DNA of 64,000 nucleotides from Bacteroidales bacterium UBA3844 (GTDB lineage: Bacteria; Bacteroidota; Bacteroidia; Bacteroidales; Paludibacteraceae), in NCBI GenBank assembly GCA_002392915.1, contig DGHQ01000023.1:1-64000 (forward strand), given 5' to 3'. The notes under the pieces were generated by a model, which ran no database searches, was not told the DNA's origin, and worked only from the letters and a program-made list of their open reading frames with translations. This document shows, piece after piece, positions 1 to 9,564 of the stretch. How positions within the stretch are numbered: position 1 is the first letter of the stretch; the number at the start of each line of letters is the position of its first letter. A program made the translations under genes and the position numbers.

Positions 1-76
1 CACAGGCACCCCGGCTATGCACAGGTGCCTCAAGGCTATGCACAGGTGTCCTCGGCTATGCACAGGTGCCACCAGG
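1..76. repeat. Degenerate ~20-bp tandem repeat at window edge
   Basis: Four head-to-tail copies of a 19-21 bp unit, each starting CACAGG and, in the first three, ending GGCTATG. The array probably continues left of the window. No reading frame or known element accounts for it. It lies downstream of the minus-strand DUF5606 gene and its terminator. Confidence 0.75.
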
Positions 77-96
77 ATATAAGGTATATACTGACA

Positions 97-128
97 CAAA
101 AAAAGAGACGCCGTAATACGACGTCTCT
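97..128 (-). terminator. Rho-independent terminator of the DUF5606 gene
   Basis: Inverted repeat AGAGACG (104-110) / CGTCTCT (122-128), with partial inner pairing. An A-run at 97-103 reads as a U-run on the minus strand. It lies 22 bp past the stop of the minus-strand gene. Confidence 0.75.
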
Positions 129-150
129 ACATAATCATATTATTTCGATA

Positions 151-558
151 TTATTCCTCAGCCTTAGCTTCCTTTACGAAATCAGTCATGTTAGCACCTA
201 CAAGAAGATTATACCAAACCATAATTTTCTTGATATCACTTACGTGTACACGACTACGATCAAAGTTTGGCAACACCTCACCGAAGTATGCGCGCATCTG
301 CTCAGCATCGTTAGATGGTTTAACAGAAGTAGCAGCACCGTTCTCCTTCTTCTTGATTGAATCAAACACAGAAGCCAAAGAGACTTCACCTTCGTCTGTA
401 TATATAGCTATATCATTGAGAGAAATAATCTTTTCCGTTGCATACGCAGGAGTCTTCTTTCCTGAAGCCAACTCCTCAACGATAAGCATATTCTTGCCCT
501 GCGACGCCAATTTGAATAGTCCTGGGCGACCTGCGATTGATAAAATTCGCCTTAACAT
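151..558 (-). CDS. DUF5606 domain protein
   Basis: A 135-aa soluble protein opening MLRRILSIAGRPGLFKL, followed by a MLIVEELASGKK segment and an ISLNDIAIYT segment. This layout matches the small Bacteroidota family DUF5606, whose function is unknown. The N-terminal half looks like a compact beta-rich domain. The C-terminal half (about 75-130) is predicted helical and ends in an Ala/Glu-rich tail. It appears monocistronic, with a two-box promoter at 615-643 and its own terminator at 97-128. There is no signal peptide or membrane segment. The family call is from recalled motif similarity; no activity can be assigned. Confidence 0.85.
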   Translation of the reverse strand: MLRRILSIAGRPGLFKLASQGKNMLIVEELASGKKTPAYATEKIISLNDIAIYTDEGEVSLASVFDSIKKKENGAATSVKPSNDAEQMRAYFGEVLPNFDRSRVHVSDIKKIMVWYNLLVGANMTDFVKEAKAEE

Positions 559-614
559 TATCTATAATTTTACTTAAAACTAAATTCTTTTTATATAAAA
601 AATACAATTTTCCA

Positions 615-643
615 CAAAAGTATAAAAATTGCATTACTTGCAA
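615..643 (-). promoter_or_regulatory. Bacteroidota-type promoter for the DUF5606 gene
   Basis: On the minus strand the -7 box TACTTTTG (complement of 615-622) lies 18 bp downstream of a TTG -33 box (complement of 641-643). This gives a leader of about 50 nt. Confidence 0.6.
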
Positions 644-773
644 AGCGATTTGACGAATTAATTCGTAATTCGTAAACCATAATTATAGATTAAGCATGCA
701 AAAGAAATGGGAAACATATTCTTAGAAGCAGTTTTTTTGCTGAAACCCAATAAAGAATTTGGTTATAGTTATT

Positions 774-910
774 GAGGATTGTCACTGCCATACAATCCTA
801 TGCGAGTCCAAAGTGCGAGCGGAAAAAATAGCGTTCATTCTACTACTACTGTTATTGTTTGCACTCACATTCGGTTCGCACTTGGGGGAGGAGTTCGGGT
901 ATTTCGCCCG
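774..910. repeat. Degenerate pair of the GAGGATTGTTAAGG/CGAGCC palindromic repeat; main content of the 559-1043 gap
   Basis: GAGGATTGT (774-782), followed at 802-821 by GCGAGtcc...GTGCGAGC, resembles a decayed forward copy of the element at 13390-13451. The stretch about 861-910 (GCACTCAC..GTTCGCAC..GGGGAGG..TTCGCCC) resembles a decayed reverse copy. No coding sequence is supported in the 559-1043 gap. Confidence 0.5.
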
Positions 911-995
911 TAGCAATTTCAAACCTCTTTTCAATTAAACTTGAACAGTCCATAAAAAAAATAGTGTCCAAACTCAAAAAAATTCCGAAAATCCC

Positions 996-1025
996 TTGTA
1001 GAATAAAAAAAAGTCACTACTTTTG
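996..1025 (+). promoter_or_regulatory. Promoter of tRNA-His
   Basis: TTG (996-998), a 19-bp spacer, then the -7 box TACTTTTG (1018-1025). The 20-nt stretch CTACTTTTGCATCGCAATTC recurs exactly before the tRNA-Asn cluster at 54557-54576. Confidence 0.75.
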
Positions 1026-1043
1026 CATCGCAATTCAGAAATG

Positions 1044-1117
1044 GTGGGTGTAGCTCAGTTGGTTAGAGTATCAGATTGTGGTCCTGAGGGTCGAGGGTTC
1101 GATCCCCTTCACCCACC
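1044..1117 (+). tRNA. tRNA-His (anticodon GTG)
   Basis: A cloverleaf can be drawn by hand: acceptor GTGGGTG (1044-1050) with CACCCAC (1110-1116), D stem GCTC/GAGT, anticodon loop TTGTGGT with GTG at 1078-1080, and T arm GAGGG-TTCGATC-CCCTT. A G at 1043 opposite C1117 fits the extra G-1 typical of tRNA-His. CCA is not encoded. The anticodon stem has one A-C mismatch next to the loop. A terminator follows directly, so the gene is monocistronic. Confidence 0.95.
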
Positions 1118-1122
1118 CAGAA

Positions 1123-1158
1123 AGAGAGATTGTTCGAAAGAGCAATCTCTTTTTTTTA
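1123..1158 (+). terminator. Terminator after tRNA-His
   Basis: AGAGATTG (1125-1132) pairs with CAATCTCT (1143-1150), followed by a run of eight T. Confidence 0.85.
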
Positions 1159-1352
1159 TCAATATAAGGCGTCCAACTGTGTATATCGTTGTGATCACAT
1201 GCTGACATTAAGGGAAAATCACGTAGTTATTACATATAGGTATAATACATCTATCATTGCGTTTTTCGCATATGAGATAATATATTTTAGTTTTATTAAG
1301 ATTTGTTGAAATAAAAAGTTCAAAAGGATATAGTTTTTATTAAAGCACGAAT

Positions 1353-1360
1353 TATATTTG
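1353..1360 (+). promoter_or_regulatory. -7 box upstream of the small lipoprotein
   Basis: TATATTTG fits TAnnTTTG about 85 bp before the ATG at 1446. No clear -33 TTG is seen. Confidence 0.4.
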
Positions 1361-1445
1361 CAGACATAAAAGGATTTTGGTGAACCCAGAGTCGACATTG
1401 GCAATATGCCGAGATATATTTGTCGAACGCGAAAACTTTAGAGAT

Positions 1446-1868
1446 ATGAAAACATTAATAAAAGCAACTATCATTGCGCTATTTGCATTAATCTCGACAT
1501 CGTGTGACTTCGAGAGCACATATGACGAAGACGATGCATACTATCTATTCAACGGAAAGACATGGTCGAGAATAGAAGAGAGTCCACACTCCTACTATTA
1601 CTTTGTATGCTACGAATTCCACAATGACGGGTCGTACACATATTGGTTTTACGAAGATGATGTAAGAGCTCCAGGCCCCGGATTCAGCATAGAGTCAGGA
1701 CGTTGGGAGATAATCTCACACGGACACAAAGATGACATCAAGCTATATGGCAGAGGAAGAGAAGACATCTACGACGTCGATGATTTCCTTGATGGGCTAA
1801 GCGACCACAATTCATATAGCGTGATCGAAGACTACAAAAGAACGATAGATGAGCTATACCATTACTAA
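1446..1868 (+). CDS. Small secreted lipoprotein, function unknown
   Basis: A 140-aa protein. I chose the ATG at 1446 rather than an upstream in-frame start because it begins a clean lipoprotein signal: MKTLIKATIIALFALISTSC, with lipobox ISTSC and the lipidated Cys at residue 20. The mature part is rich in Tyr, Asp and Trp (for example YWFYEDD), strongly acidic, and includes FNGKTWSRIEES and SGRWEIISHG. These look like a small beta-sandwich or lipocalin-like domain of the kind seen in many Bacteroidota surface lipoproteins, but I do not recognise the family. It is flanked by its own promoter and a strong terminator, so it is probably transcribed alone. Predicted location is the outer membrane. 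Confidence 0.8.
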   Translation: MKTLIKATIIALFALISTSCDFESTYDEDDAYYLFNGKTWSRIEESPHSYYYFVCYEFHNDGSYTYWFYEDDVRAPGPGFSIESGRWEIISHGHKDDIKLYGRGREDIYDVDDFLDGLSDHNSYSVIEDYKRTIDELYHY

Positions 1869-1886
1869 TAAAGCATAAATAATCAG

Positions 1887-1912
1887 AAGACGGGAATTTT
1901 CCCGTCTTTTTT
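1887..1912 (+). terminator. Terminator after the small lipoprotein
   Basis: AAGACGGG (1887-1894) pairs with CCCGTCTT (1901-1908), followed by T6. The stem belongs to the GAGACG-type family that recurs across this window. Confidence 0.85.
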
Positions 1913-1984
1913 GGTATATTCTAACCAAATATCATCACAAGCCATTCTTTAATGAGCATAAAAGGAGTTTATTTTCTCAAAATT

Positions 1985-2014
1985 TTGCCAACTCCGATTA
2001 AATATTTACTTTTG
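1985..2014 (+). promoter_or_regulatory. Promoter of the RCC1/T9SS giant gene
   Basis: TTG (1985-1987), 19-bp spacer, then TACTTTTG (2007-2014), about 50 bp before the ATG at 2066. Confidence 0.7.
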
Positions 2015-2065
2015 TCTAATTTTAGGACATACATCACATAGTTTATGATAGGGAAATACAACAAT

Positions 2066-5000
2066 ATGAAAAAATTATTTATAGCACTTTTAATAATCGC
2101 CTCTGCTGTGGGAAATGTTTTCTCACAGACCATGCTTATATCCGGAGGTAACGACCATGGAGTGGCTCTATGTAATAAAGGACAGATATTTGCGTGGGGA
2201 AACAACAAAGGGAATCGATTAGGACTAATGCCGCCATACGACTCAGAAACGGTTGTAAATAAGCCTCAATTGGTAAACATTCCTGTAGGACTGACATTTT
2301 CTCAAGTATCAGCAGGATCTGGTTCTCACACAGTTGCTCTTTCATGTAAAAAGGTTGTCTACGCATGGGGAGAAAACGAGCAATATCAAGCAGGACAACC
2401 GACAGGAGACGTTGTCTCAAAACCAATGCCTGTATTATGTGGAGAAGCGACAGACCATGGATACGAAGAAGATGGAGTCACCAAGGGAAAATATTTAGGT
2501 GATGTCAAAAAGATCGCAGCCACGACTGCCGCATCATTAGCTTTACTTGATGATGGAACTGCTGTGATGTGGGGGGGAAATGGAAGATACCAAGGATCAG
2601 AAACGTCCCCATTGTTTAAGACAGAGACTCCAGAACCTATATATATACGCGACGAAAACAATAAAATACTTGAAAATATCATCGATATTTCAGGAGGAGA
2701 CAACAACCTAACCATAATAGTTGGAAAATCACCAACAGACATGATAGGAACAGTGTATTCCATGGGAAACTGGAATGGTAGAGGAGGAAACGGATCAACA
2801 CCAGGCAGTGATTGTTTTGTTGCCAAGCCTGTAATTATTGCAGACCCTAATGACGGACAGGAGCCATCCGCAGACAATAAAACACTAAATGCAGTTAAGA
2901 CATCAGGAATTGCCGACGCAGGAGGTTTCGCATTCGATGAAAATGAAGGATTCCTTTACAGTTGGGGAAACAACGGATGGGGAGGTATGGTTGGATCAGA
3001 GAAAACACAAACATACACTTATGCATCTAAAGTCATTGCTGGTGAATACTCTCAGATTTCGAAAGAAGCATACATGACCAATGTGCACCAAGTAATTGGA
3101 GGAAATGGATATGGTGCATTGGTTACAGAAGATGGTTATCTTTTGTATATGGGTGGGCACAACCCTTCAGGAAGAGATGGAGGTATAGTTCCAAGTTCAG
3201 AATGGGCGGCGAGCACCAAACTTAATAACGGAACAGGCAATGACCCTGGACCTATATTTGCTAAATACTGTAAAGGAGAAAAAGATCCAAGCAAGGAAGT
3301 CATTGTAGATGACGCTGCGGCTATCGGTAGAGGCGACCTTTTTGGATTTATGGTGAATAAAGATGGAGATTTCTACGTTTGGGGAAATTCAAAATGTCCA
3401 GGCGACGACATGCCTGCTGAAGTTGGAGTTCTAGGACTCGGATTTAATGGTGCGGCTGACGATCCTGAAGGCAAAGGATACAGAACATGTCTTTCTAAAA
3501 TAGAATTGGACTGTGAGCCTCAAGACGAGTGTCCAAAAATATATATGGTAGGACCCAGAAAAAAATGTCCAGGAGAAACGGACTCTCTTTATTGTGGATT
3601 CACACCAACAACAAAATCTATAAGGCATTATTATTTCAGATGGAGTTTGGATGGTGTAGTACTAAATGAATCTACACTAAAACAGGCAGAAGATGTAGCC
3701 AACAAAATTGCGTCAGCCTCAGATCAGAATGCAGTAGAGACAGATCCTTGGAACAGCTGGATTGTCGAGATAAAAGACCCTGGCATTTACAAGGTTGAAA
3801 TATTCTATATTGGCAACAACGTTCCTTGTACAAATTGCGAAACAGCAGAAGGTGAGATTGAAGTTATCGACATGGATATGCCAATCGATACAGCTATTCC
3901 ATTGAGTTGTGTGGTGGACACTTTGAAGCCAAGTAAAACAGATGACATCTGTTTCAAAGCAGTTGTAAACAATAAATTTTATTCCGCTAAGGACAAAGTG
4001 ACATTTGCTGCTTTCTCTACTCCAGACAGCAAAGATACTCTTGAAGTTTTCCATACTGCTGGAGATGGAGGAGAGATCATGTGCTGCATCACAGGAGACA
4101 AAATAGACCGTACCCTTGGAGTAGAGACAGGCAAAGATACTCTTTATCACATATGGCTAGAGGACATCACGAAATTCGAGACAGTTCTCAATGAGGTGAA
4201 TACTCCAGCAAAAGCAGATGGTGGCTATCAATCTTTTGGTACATTATTAAGATTGTCCACTGCTGCTGAATTAATGTCTTTTGAAATATATGCTTCCGGA
4301 TACAATCCTGGGGCTTCAATAGAAATCACGCCAATCATATTAAGTGCCGGAAAAACAAAAGACGGACAATACGTAGTAGGCAATGTATATTCAAAAGGAA
4401 AGACTCAGTCATTCACCATTGGAACCACTCCTACACTATGTTTGGTAGATGTTGGAGTCAAACTTCCGGCAAACGCAGCCAGAGGAACAGAGTATTTGTT
4501 GGCTTTGGAATTGGACGGAGACGGATGCAACATCTACAAAATGCCTTATTCTGACCCAGGAACAACTATTTACTTTACAGATCCTATAGAGGACCCCGAT
4601 GGTTTTGGAATCACTATTACCGGTGCGACACAAAATAGCATTATACCTGGCGGAAGTGCACAAGGATATAGAGCGACACCATTTGTCAATATCAAATTCG
4701 GCAAATTGACCGACTACGACTGTGGTCGTATCATGTTGTCTTCTAAATATTATTGTCCTCCATGTAATGATCCAAAGAATTTGGAGATTACTGCAAGCGA
4801 GACAATCAAAAATGATGTGGATGCCGACTACAAAAAAGTGGTTGAGCTATGTAAGGAGAGCGACGAGTTGGTTTTGGATATTGAGCCATTGGAAGGCAAG
4901 AAAGATCCAAATGCACAATTCGACATTCACTGGTATGACGAGAATCCTTTAGGATCAGCTACCGCAAAAGCGATAAAAGAAGATGAAACAGGAAATGCCA

Positions 5001-8000
5001 CAACTCTTGAATTAAAGACCGACTGGGCTACTGTGGCAGGAGCAGCGGATATAAAGAAAGACGTCGAAAAGGTTTACTATGTGAAGGTTCACGACCATGA
5101 GAAACCTGGCTGTATACATTACGACTCCATCAAAGTGATTGCTCATCCTGCACCTATAGACTCTCTTGAATGGATGGAGTTCTGCGAGGGATCATTGGCG
5201 ACAGAGCCTACTTTTGAAATCGCAGACATGACAATCAACTGGGTTGATGAGCCTACAAATGTTGTCGACCTGACTGGTCCGGCTACAGGAACCGGCACAA
5301 AAGAGTACACATATAAATATAAAGTTGTTGACAACAAGACTGGTTGTGAAAGCGTAGAGCACACTTTGACTATATCTGTCGACAAGACTGGCAAACCAGA
5401 CGTAAAGGAACAGATTTCCCTATTAAAAGATCCGTCTGTCAAATACAATCTGTCTGCAGCAAAAAACAGCGTTGACCAAGACTGTGAAATCCTATGGTAT
5501 GAGTCGGAGACTGCAACGTCGGAAATGACAAACACAAGCATTCCATTGGACAAAGCTGACACTATAATAGTTTGGGCAGAGCAATACAATACCGTAACAA
5601 AATGTACAAGCGAGCGAGTAAAAGTAGAGATCATAATCAATGATGCACCAGTGCCAGAGGTCACTAACGAATCATTGTGTCTTGACAATGAGATCCCTGA
5701 TCTATCGGAATATGTCAAGGCAAAAGACTCCGACCACGAGCTTAACTGGTATGACGATCCAGCGGCAGCAAAGGGAACAGGTAGCCAAACAGCACCGTCG
5801 TTCAAAGCGACTGCAGCCGGAACATACAAGTTCTATGTCAGCCAGACCAACAATTTGACAAAAGCAGAAAGTGAAAAAGCGACCTTGACAATCACAGTTC
5901 ATGAGGCTTCCACACTTGATTTGTCTGCCAACAAAACAGAGTATTGTATCAATGAGACAGCTGAAGAACTGACATTCAAAGCCAATAGCGACGGTGATTT
6001 CACTACAGCTAATTGGTCGAAAAAATCTGATATGTCTGATGCGACAGCCTCATTGACTCCAAAAACAGACGAGAAAGGTGATGTGACATATTACGCACAA
6101 GCGGAATATACAAATAAAGATGCTCAAAAGAAATATGCGAGCACCGTCTGCTACGGAAAAATTCAGGATATCACTGTCACAACAAATAAGACAGAGACAC
6201 CTGATTCTGAAACGAACTTTACAGTTCAGTATTTGAAGGTGGAAGGAGAAGCAACAGGCTCATTCAAAACTCTTCTTGACCAAGACAACACAGCAGTAAA
6301 AGCAGAAGCAGGTCACACATTAAAATGGTACGACGAAAACAAGAAGCCGCTAAGTGCGGAACCAGCTCCTGAGTACATAGCAAATGAGACAGGAGAAAGA
6401 AAAGTGACATATTACGTTTCACAAATCAACTCTACAACGGGTTGTGAAAGTGAGCTAAAAGAAGTCACAGCGATTATTTCTTCGTTCCCTGCTCCAGAGG
6501 TGAAAGCTCTCACATTTTGTCAGGAGTCAAATGAATTGAAATCACCATACCCATTGACTGCAACAATCAGTACAAAGGGAGGATTCGCAGCGGGTGATTA
6601 TCAACTTATATGGTATAAGCAGGATCCAAAAGCAAATCCTGGAGCAGAGGAGTTCATAACCATTGATTTGAGTTTAGAGGATCTATCATACGATGCAACC
6701 ACTGAAACAGAGAAAGATTTCAAATATTGGGTTGTCCAGAGATATAATGGTCCAGGAGGAGGACAGAGCCCTGCAGCGGAATTGCTAGTCACTATATATT
6801 CAAAGCCAATTTTGAAAACTTCAGAGCCTAAGCCTATTTGCTTGGGTGGAGAAGTAGACTTGAAAGATTTGTATACGATTTCAAACAGAATTTCCAACCA
6901 ACAATATGAACTTGAATATTTTGGAACAAGTGGAGATATTGTCAAGACATCAAAAGCGACAGAGCACGGCAAATACAAGAGTAGAGCATGGTTTACTCTA
7001 TCAAGTGGCGAAGTCTGTGCTTCAAAATTTGAGGAAGTGTTTGTGACAGTCAACGAATTAGAGGTTGCGATTAAAGGAGACAACACAACATGTCCAGGAA
7101 TAGGTGTTGATTTGACAGCAGTCTTGACATCTAAAAATATGGATGCAAACGACGTGCCAAGCTACTCATGGAACGTATCGCCGACAGGAGTCACAGGACA
7201 AATGGAGACATTAAATACTTCTGCCGAAGGATTGAATAAGAAGGGAGACAAGATAACAGTCAACCTTGAAGTGTCAATGGGTGCATGTAAAGGCAAGAAG
7301 CCAGTCGACGCTCACATTATCACAGTCGATGATCCAGGTGTTGACGGAACAATCAAGTTCGACGAACAATATAACACCAACAGTGGAAAAGGAACATACA
7401 CATTGTCAAAGAACGGTATTGTTGAATTCGACGGATGTAATAGCAAAGTAGACGTTCTCTTTAATGTCAAGCATACAGAAGAAGAGTTCACGTATGAAAA
7501 CTTGGAAACTGGAGAAAAGAAGACAGGAAAATTCAGCAATGGAGAAGGTCATTTTGATATCAAAGCTGGATTTTATGAAGTTTCTTATGTCAATGGATGT
7601 GCCACATCATTCAAATTTGATGTAAAAGATAAATCTTTGAACATTATCGGATCACCATCAAGTTGGGCAGTATGTGAAGGCTCACCGCTTACAATCAAGA
7701 TTTTAAATGACGTTGTCTACACACCATTTGCATATGATCCTAAAAAGCATAAGATTGAGTGGCAGAAAGATGGAGTCACTCTCCCTAATTATAATACAGA
7801 AGTACTGAATATCCCGTCTACGACACCAGACGACAATGGAGCATACAGTTACACCGTGACATCATCAGGATGTGTCTATCACGACAAGATTGCGATGGGA
7901 GGAAGTTTCAAATCAAAGCCAAAGGTAAAAATCAACGAATCACTTCTTGCTAAGGACGGCATTTATGAAGCAGTCCGTACTACACCAACAGAAATCACTC

Positions 8001-9532
8001 TTCCTATTGTTCAATCTGTAGGAATAGACATGACAAAGCTAAAGGATAAGATTATTTGGAAAGAAGAAGGTGTAGAGGTAAACATAGGAGAAAAGCTGAC
8101 TATTGCAAGTGTCGATTCAGACCATGAATATAACGTTATTATTGCAAACGGAGATAAAGGTTCTGACTCAGAGTTTTGCGGAACATCATTGGACATCACA
8201 CTAAAAGCAGACGCACTTCTGACTATCGAAGCAAATCTTATCGACGCAGAAGGAAAACTGACTAAAGACATGTGTCTGAACGAAGAAGGCGTCGGATTTA
8301 AAATTGACACAACAGGAACAGGGAACATTCTTCATCCTGACAAATTCACATTCAAGATTGTCGAGACAATCGATGGTGTCAAGAAAGATATAAAATTGGC
8401 TAAGAAGGATGATTATCTATTTGCAGAGATTTCTCCTAAAAAGTCGGCCAAATATGATATTGTATACAAATATGAAATCGGCGACCAAGATTCTTCAAAA
8501 GCATCAGAAATCACCGTTCATCCTGCTTACGAAGTGGATTGGGATCGTGACGTACGCTTATGTGATGGAGAAACCGGATTCATCCAAATCACGAAAGCAG
8601 AGCCTGCATCTGAAATCGAACTCACTTGGGAATCTGACGAATGTTTGATCAATGGTTCAAAAAATGGAGCAAATGTAAAGGCTGTTTTCTCTGGATCTGG
8701 ATTGGTCACTAAAAAAGCAATGACATTAGTAGCTTCAAACGGAGGAATTTGTGCAGACAAGAAGTTTTATCCGGAATTTACAATCGATAAGGCAATAGAA
8801 GGAAACATCATAGCCCCTGAATTTGTCTGTGAAGGACATACAACCACATTGGATGCGTCACCTTTCAAAGCAACAGAATATGTTTGGAGTTCAACTGATC
8901 AATTAGGTGAAGGAGTCACATTGACCGGTCCGTCCATCAATGTGGTTTCAAAGCCAGGCTACGCATCATACATAGTCGAAATGAAACGAGGTGCCTGCAC
9001 ACAAACAGCTGATGCCACTATAGAAGTAAGATATGCGCCAAGATTCGACAGAATCGACTCTTTGTCGTTCCGTTCTATAGAGATTGTATTGCAGTCGAAT
9101 ACAGGAACCGCTCCTTTCCAATACATTGTCGATGACAACTATGATGATAAAATCGGTGAACCAATAAAAGACAATTTGGAATACGGAAATCATAACGTCA
9201 AAATCATAGATGCTGCGGGATGTCTGATCGACTCTTCTTTCGTCACACATGCTCCAGGTCTGGAATTCCCTATCCATATATCTCCTAACGGAGACGGAAT
9301 AAATGATGCATTTAACATTCCAGTACTAAGAGACGCTTATCCAGACGCCAATATCAGAATCTATGACCGTTGGGGTAAGAAACTTGCTGACTACAAGGCT
9401 GGCAACGCAGAAATGGATTGGGATGGAACATACAACGGTGTACAGATGCCATCTACCGACTACTGGTATGAGATTGAAATCAAAGAGATAAAAAAGACCT
9501 ACACAGGTCACTTTACTTTGATTCGCCAATAA
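2066..9532 (+). CDS. Giant secreted protein: RCC1-like propeller, Ig-like repeats, T9SS type-B C-terminal domain
   Basis: A 2488-aa protein. The ATG at 2066 is chosen because it starts a Sec signal peptide, MKKLFIALLIIASAVGNVFS. An upstream in-frame ATG would add only MIGKYNN. Residues about 25-480 hold repeated RCC1-type strands (AWGNNKGNRLG, YAWGENEQYQAG, VMWGGNGRYQG, YSWGNNGWGG, VWGNSKCPG), as in a seven-bladed beta-propeller. A long array of Ig-like/adhesin-type modules follows, each opening around a Cys and carrying a WYD or WY motif (for example ELNWYDDPAA), spaced roughly 80-100 residues. The last ~95 residues contain ISPNGDGINDAFNIP, IRIYDRWGKKL, WDGTYNG and FTLIRQ, the gliding-motility-associated type-B sorting domain of the T9SS. 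I infer secretion across the outer membrane and surface display or release, with a role in adhesion or substrate binding. No catalytic domain is seen. It is a distant paralogue of the protein at 34323-37940. Confidence 0.9.
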   Translation: MKKLFIALLIIASAVGNVFSQTMLISGGNDHGVALCNKGQIFAWGNNKGNRLGLMPPYDSETVVNKPQLVNIPVGLTFSQVSAGSGSHTVALSCKKVVYAWGENEQYQAGQPTGDVVSKPMPVLCGEATDHGYEEDGVTKGKYLGDVKKIAATTAASLALLDDGTAVMWGGNGRYQGSETSPLFKTETPEPIYIRDENNKILENIIDISGGDNNLTIIVGKSPTDMIGTVYSMGNWNGRGGNGSTPGSDCFVAKPVIIADPNDGQEPSADNKTLNAVKTSGIADAGGFAFDENEGFLYSWGNNGWGGMVGSEKTQTYTYASKVIAGEYSQISKEAYMTNVHQVIGGNGYGALVTEDGYLLYMGGHNPSGRDGGIVPSSEWAASTKLNNGTGNDPGPIFAKYCKGEKDPSKEVIVDDAAAIGRGDLFGFMVNKDGDFYVWGNSKCPGDDMPAEVGVLGLGFNGAADDPEGKGYRTCLSKIELDCEPQDECPKIYMVGPRKKCPGETDSLYCGFTPTTKSIRHYYFRWSLDGVVLNESTLKQAEDVANKIASASDQNAVETDPWNSWIVEIKDPGIYKVEIFYIGNNVPCTNCETAEGEIEVIDMDMPIDTAIPLSCVVDTLKPSKTDDICFKAVVNNKFYSAKDKVTFAAFSTPDSKDTLEVFHTAGDGGEIMCCITGDKIDRTLGVETGKDTLYHIWLEDITKFETVLNEVNTPAKADGGYQSFGTLLRLSTAAELMSFEIYASGYNPGASIEITPIILSAGKTKDGQYVVGNVYSKGKTQSFTIGTTPTLCLVDVGVKLPANAARGTEYLLALELDGDGCNIYKMPYSDPGTTIYFTDPIEDPDGFGITITGATQNSIIPGGSAQGYRATPFVNIKFGKLTDYDCGRIMLSSKYYCPPCNDPKNLEITASETIKNDVDADYKKVVELCKESDELVLDIEPLEGKKDPNAQFDIHWYDENPLGSATAKAIKEDETGNATTLELKTDWATVAGAADIKKDVEKVYYVKVHDHEKPGCIHYDSIKVIAHPAPIDSLEWMEFCEGSLATEPTFEIADMTINWVDEPTNVVDLTGPATGTGTKEYTYKYKVVDNKTGCESVEHTLTISVDKTGKPDVKEQISLLKDPSVKYNLSAAKNSVDQDCEILWYESETATSEMTNTSIPLDKADTIIVWAEQYNTVTKCTSERVKVEIIINDAPVPEVTNESLCLDNEIPDLSEYVKAKDSDHELNWYDDPAAAKGTGSQTAPSFKATAAGTYKFYVSQTNNLTKAESEKATLTITVHEASTLDLSANKTEYCINETAEELTFKANSDGDFTTANWSKKSDMSDATASLTPKTDEKGDVTYYAQAEYTNKDAQKKYASTVCYGKIQDITVTTNKTETPDSETNFTVQYLKVEGEATGSFKTLLDQDNTAVKAEAGHTLKWYDENKKPLSAEPAPEYIANETGERKVTYYVSQINSTTGCESELKEVTAIISSFPAPEVKALTFCQESNELKSPYPLTATISTKGGFAAGDYQLIWYKQDPKANPGAEEFITIDLSLEDLSYDATTETEKDFKYWVVQRYNGPGGGQSPAAELLVTIYSKPILKTSEPKPICLGGEVDLKDLYTISNRISNQQYELEYFGTSGDIVKTSKATEHGKYKSRAWFTLSSGEVCASKFEEVFVTVNELEVAIKGDNTTCPGIGVDLTAVLTSKNMDANDVPSYSWNVSPTGVTGQMETLNTSAEGLNKKGDKITVNLEVSMGACKGKKPVDAHIITVDDPGVDGTIKFDEQYNTNSGKGTYTLSKNGIVEFDGCNSKVDVLFNVKHTEEEFTYENLETGEKKTGKFSNGEGHFDIKAGFYEVSYVNGCATSFKFDVKDKSLNIIGSPSSWAVCEGSPLTIKILNDVVYTPFAYDPKKHKIEWQKDGVTLPNYNTEVLNIPSTTPDDNGAYSYTVTSSGCVYHDKIAMGGSFKSKPKVKINESLLAKDGIYEAVRTTPTEITLPIVQSVGIDMTKLKDKIIWKEEGVEVNIGEKLTIASVDSDHEYNVIIANGDKGSDSEFCGTSLDITLKADALLTIEANLIDAEGKLTKDMCLNEEGVGFKIDTTGTGNILHPDKFTFKIVETIDGVKKDIKLAKKDDYLFAEISPKKSAKYDIVYKYEIGDQDSSKASEITVHPAYEVDWDRDVRLCDGETGFIQITKAEPASEIELTWESDECLINGSKNGANVKAVFSGSGLVTKKAMTLVASNGGICADKKFYPEFTIDKAIEGNIIAPEFVCEGHTTTLDASPFKATEYVWSSTDQLGEGVTLTGPSINVVSKPGYASYIVEMKRGACTQTADATIEVRYAPRFDRIDSLSFRSIEIVLQSNTGTAPFQYIVDDNYDDKIGEPIKDNLEYGNHNVKIIDAAGCLIDSSFVTHAPGLEFPIHISPNGDGINDAFNIPVLRDAYPDANIRIYDRWGKKLADYKAGNAEMDWDGTYNGVQMPSTDYWYEIEIKEIKKTYTGHFTLIRQ

Positions 9533-9533
9533 T

Positions 9534-9563
9534 AAAAAGGAGACGGCAACGTCTCCTTTTTTA
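9534..9563 (+). terminator. Terminator after the giant T9SS protein
   Basis: AAAAAGGAGACG (9534-9545), loop GCAA, then CGTCTCCTTTTTT. A strong GNRA-looped stem with a U-run. Confidence 0.9.
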
Positions 9564-9564
9564 T

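Noticed and set aside
5143..5829. Minus-strand ORF of 228 codons within the giant T9SS gene
   Set aside because: Antisense to a well-supported repeat region; Ser/Val-rich text mirrors the repeat codons.
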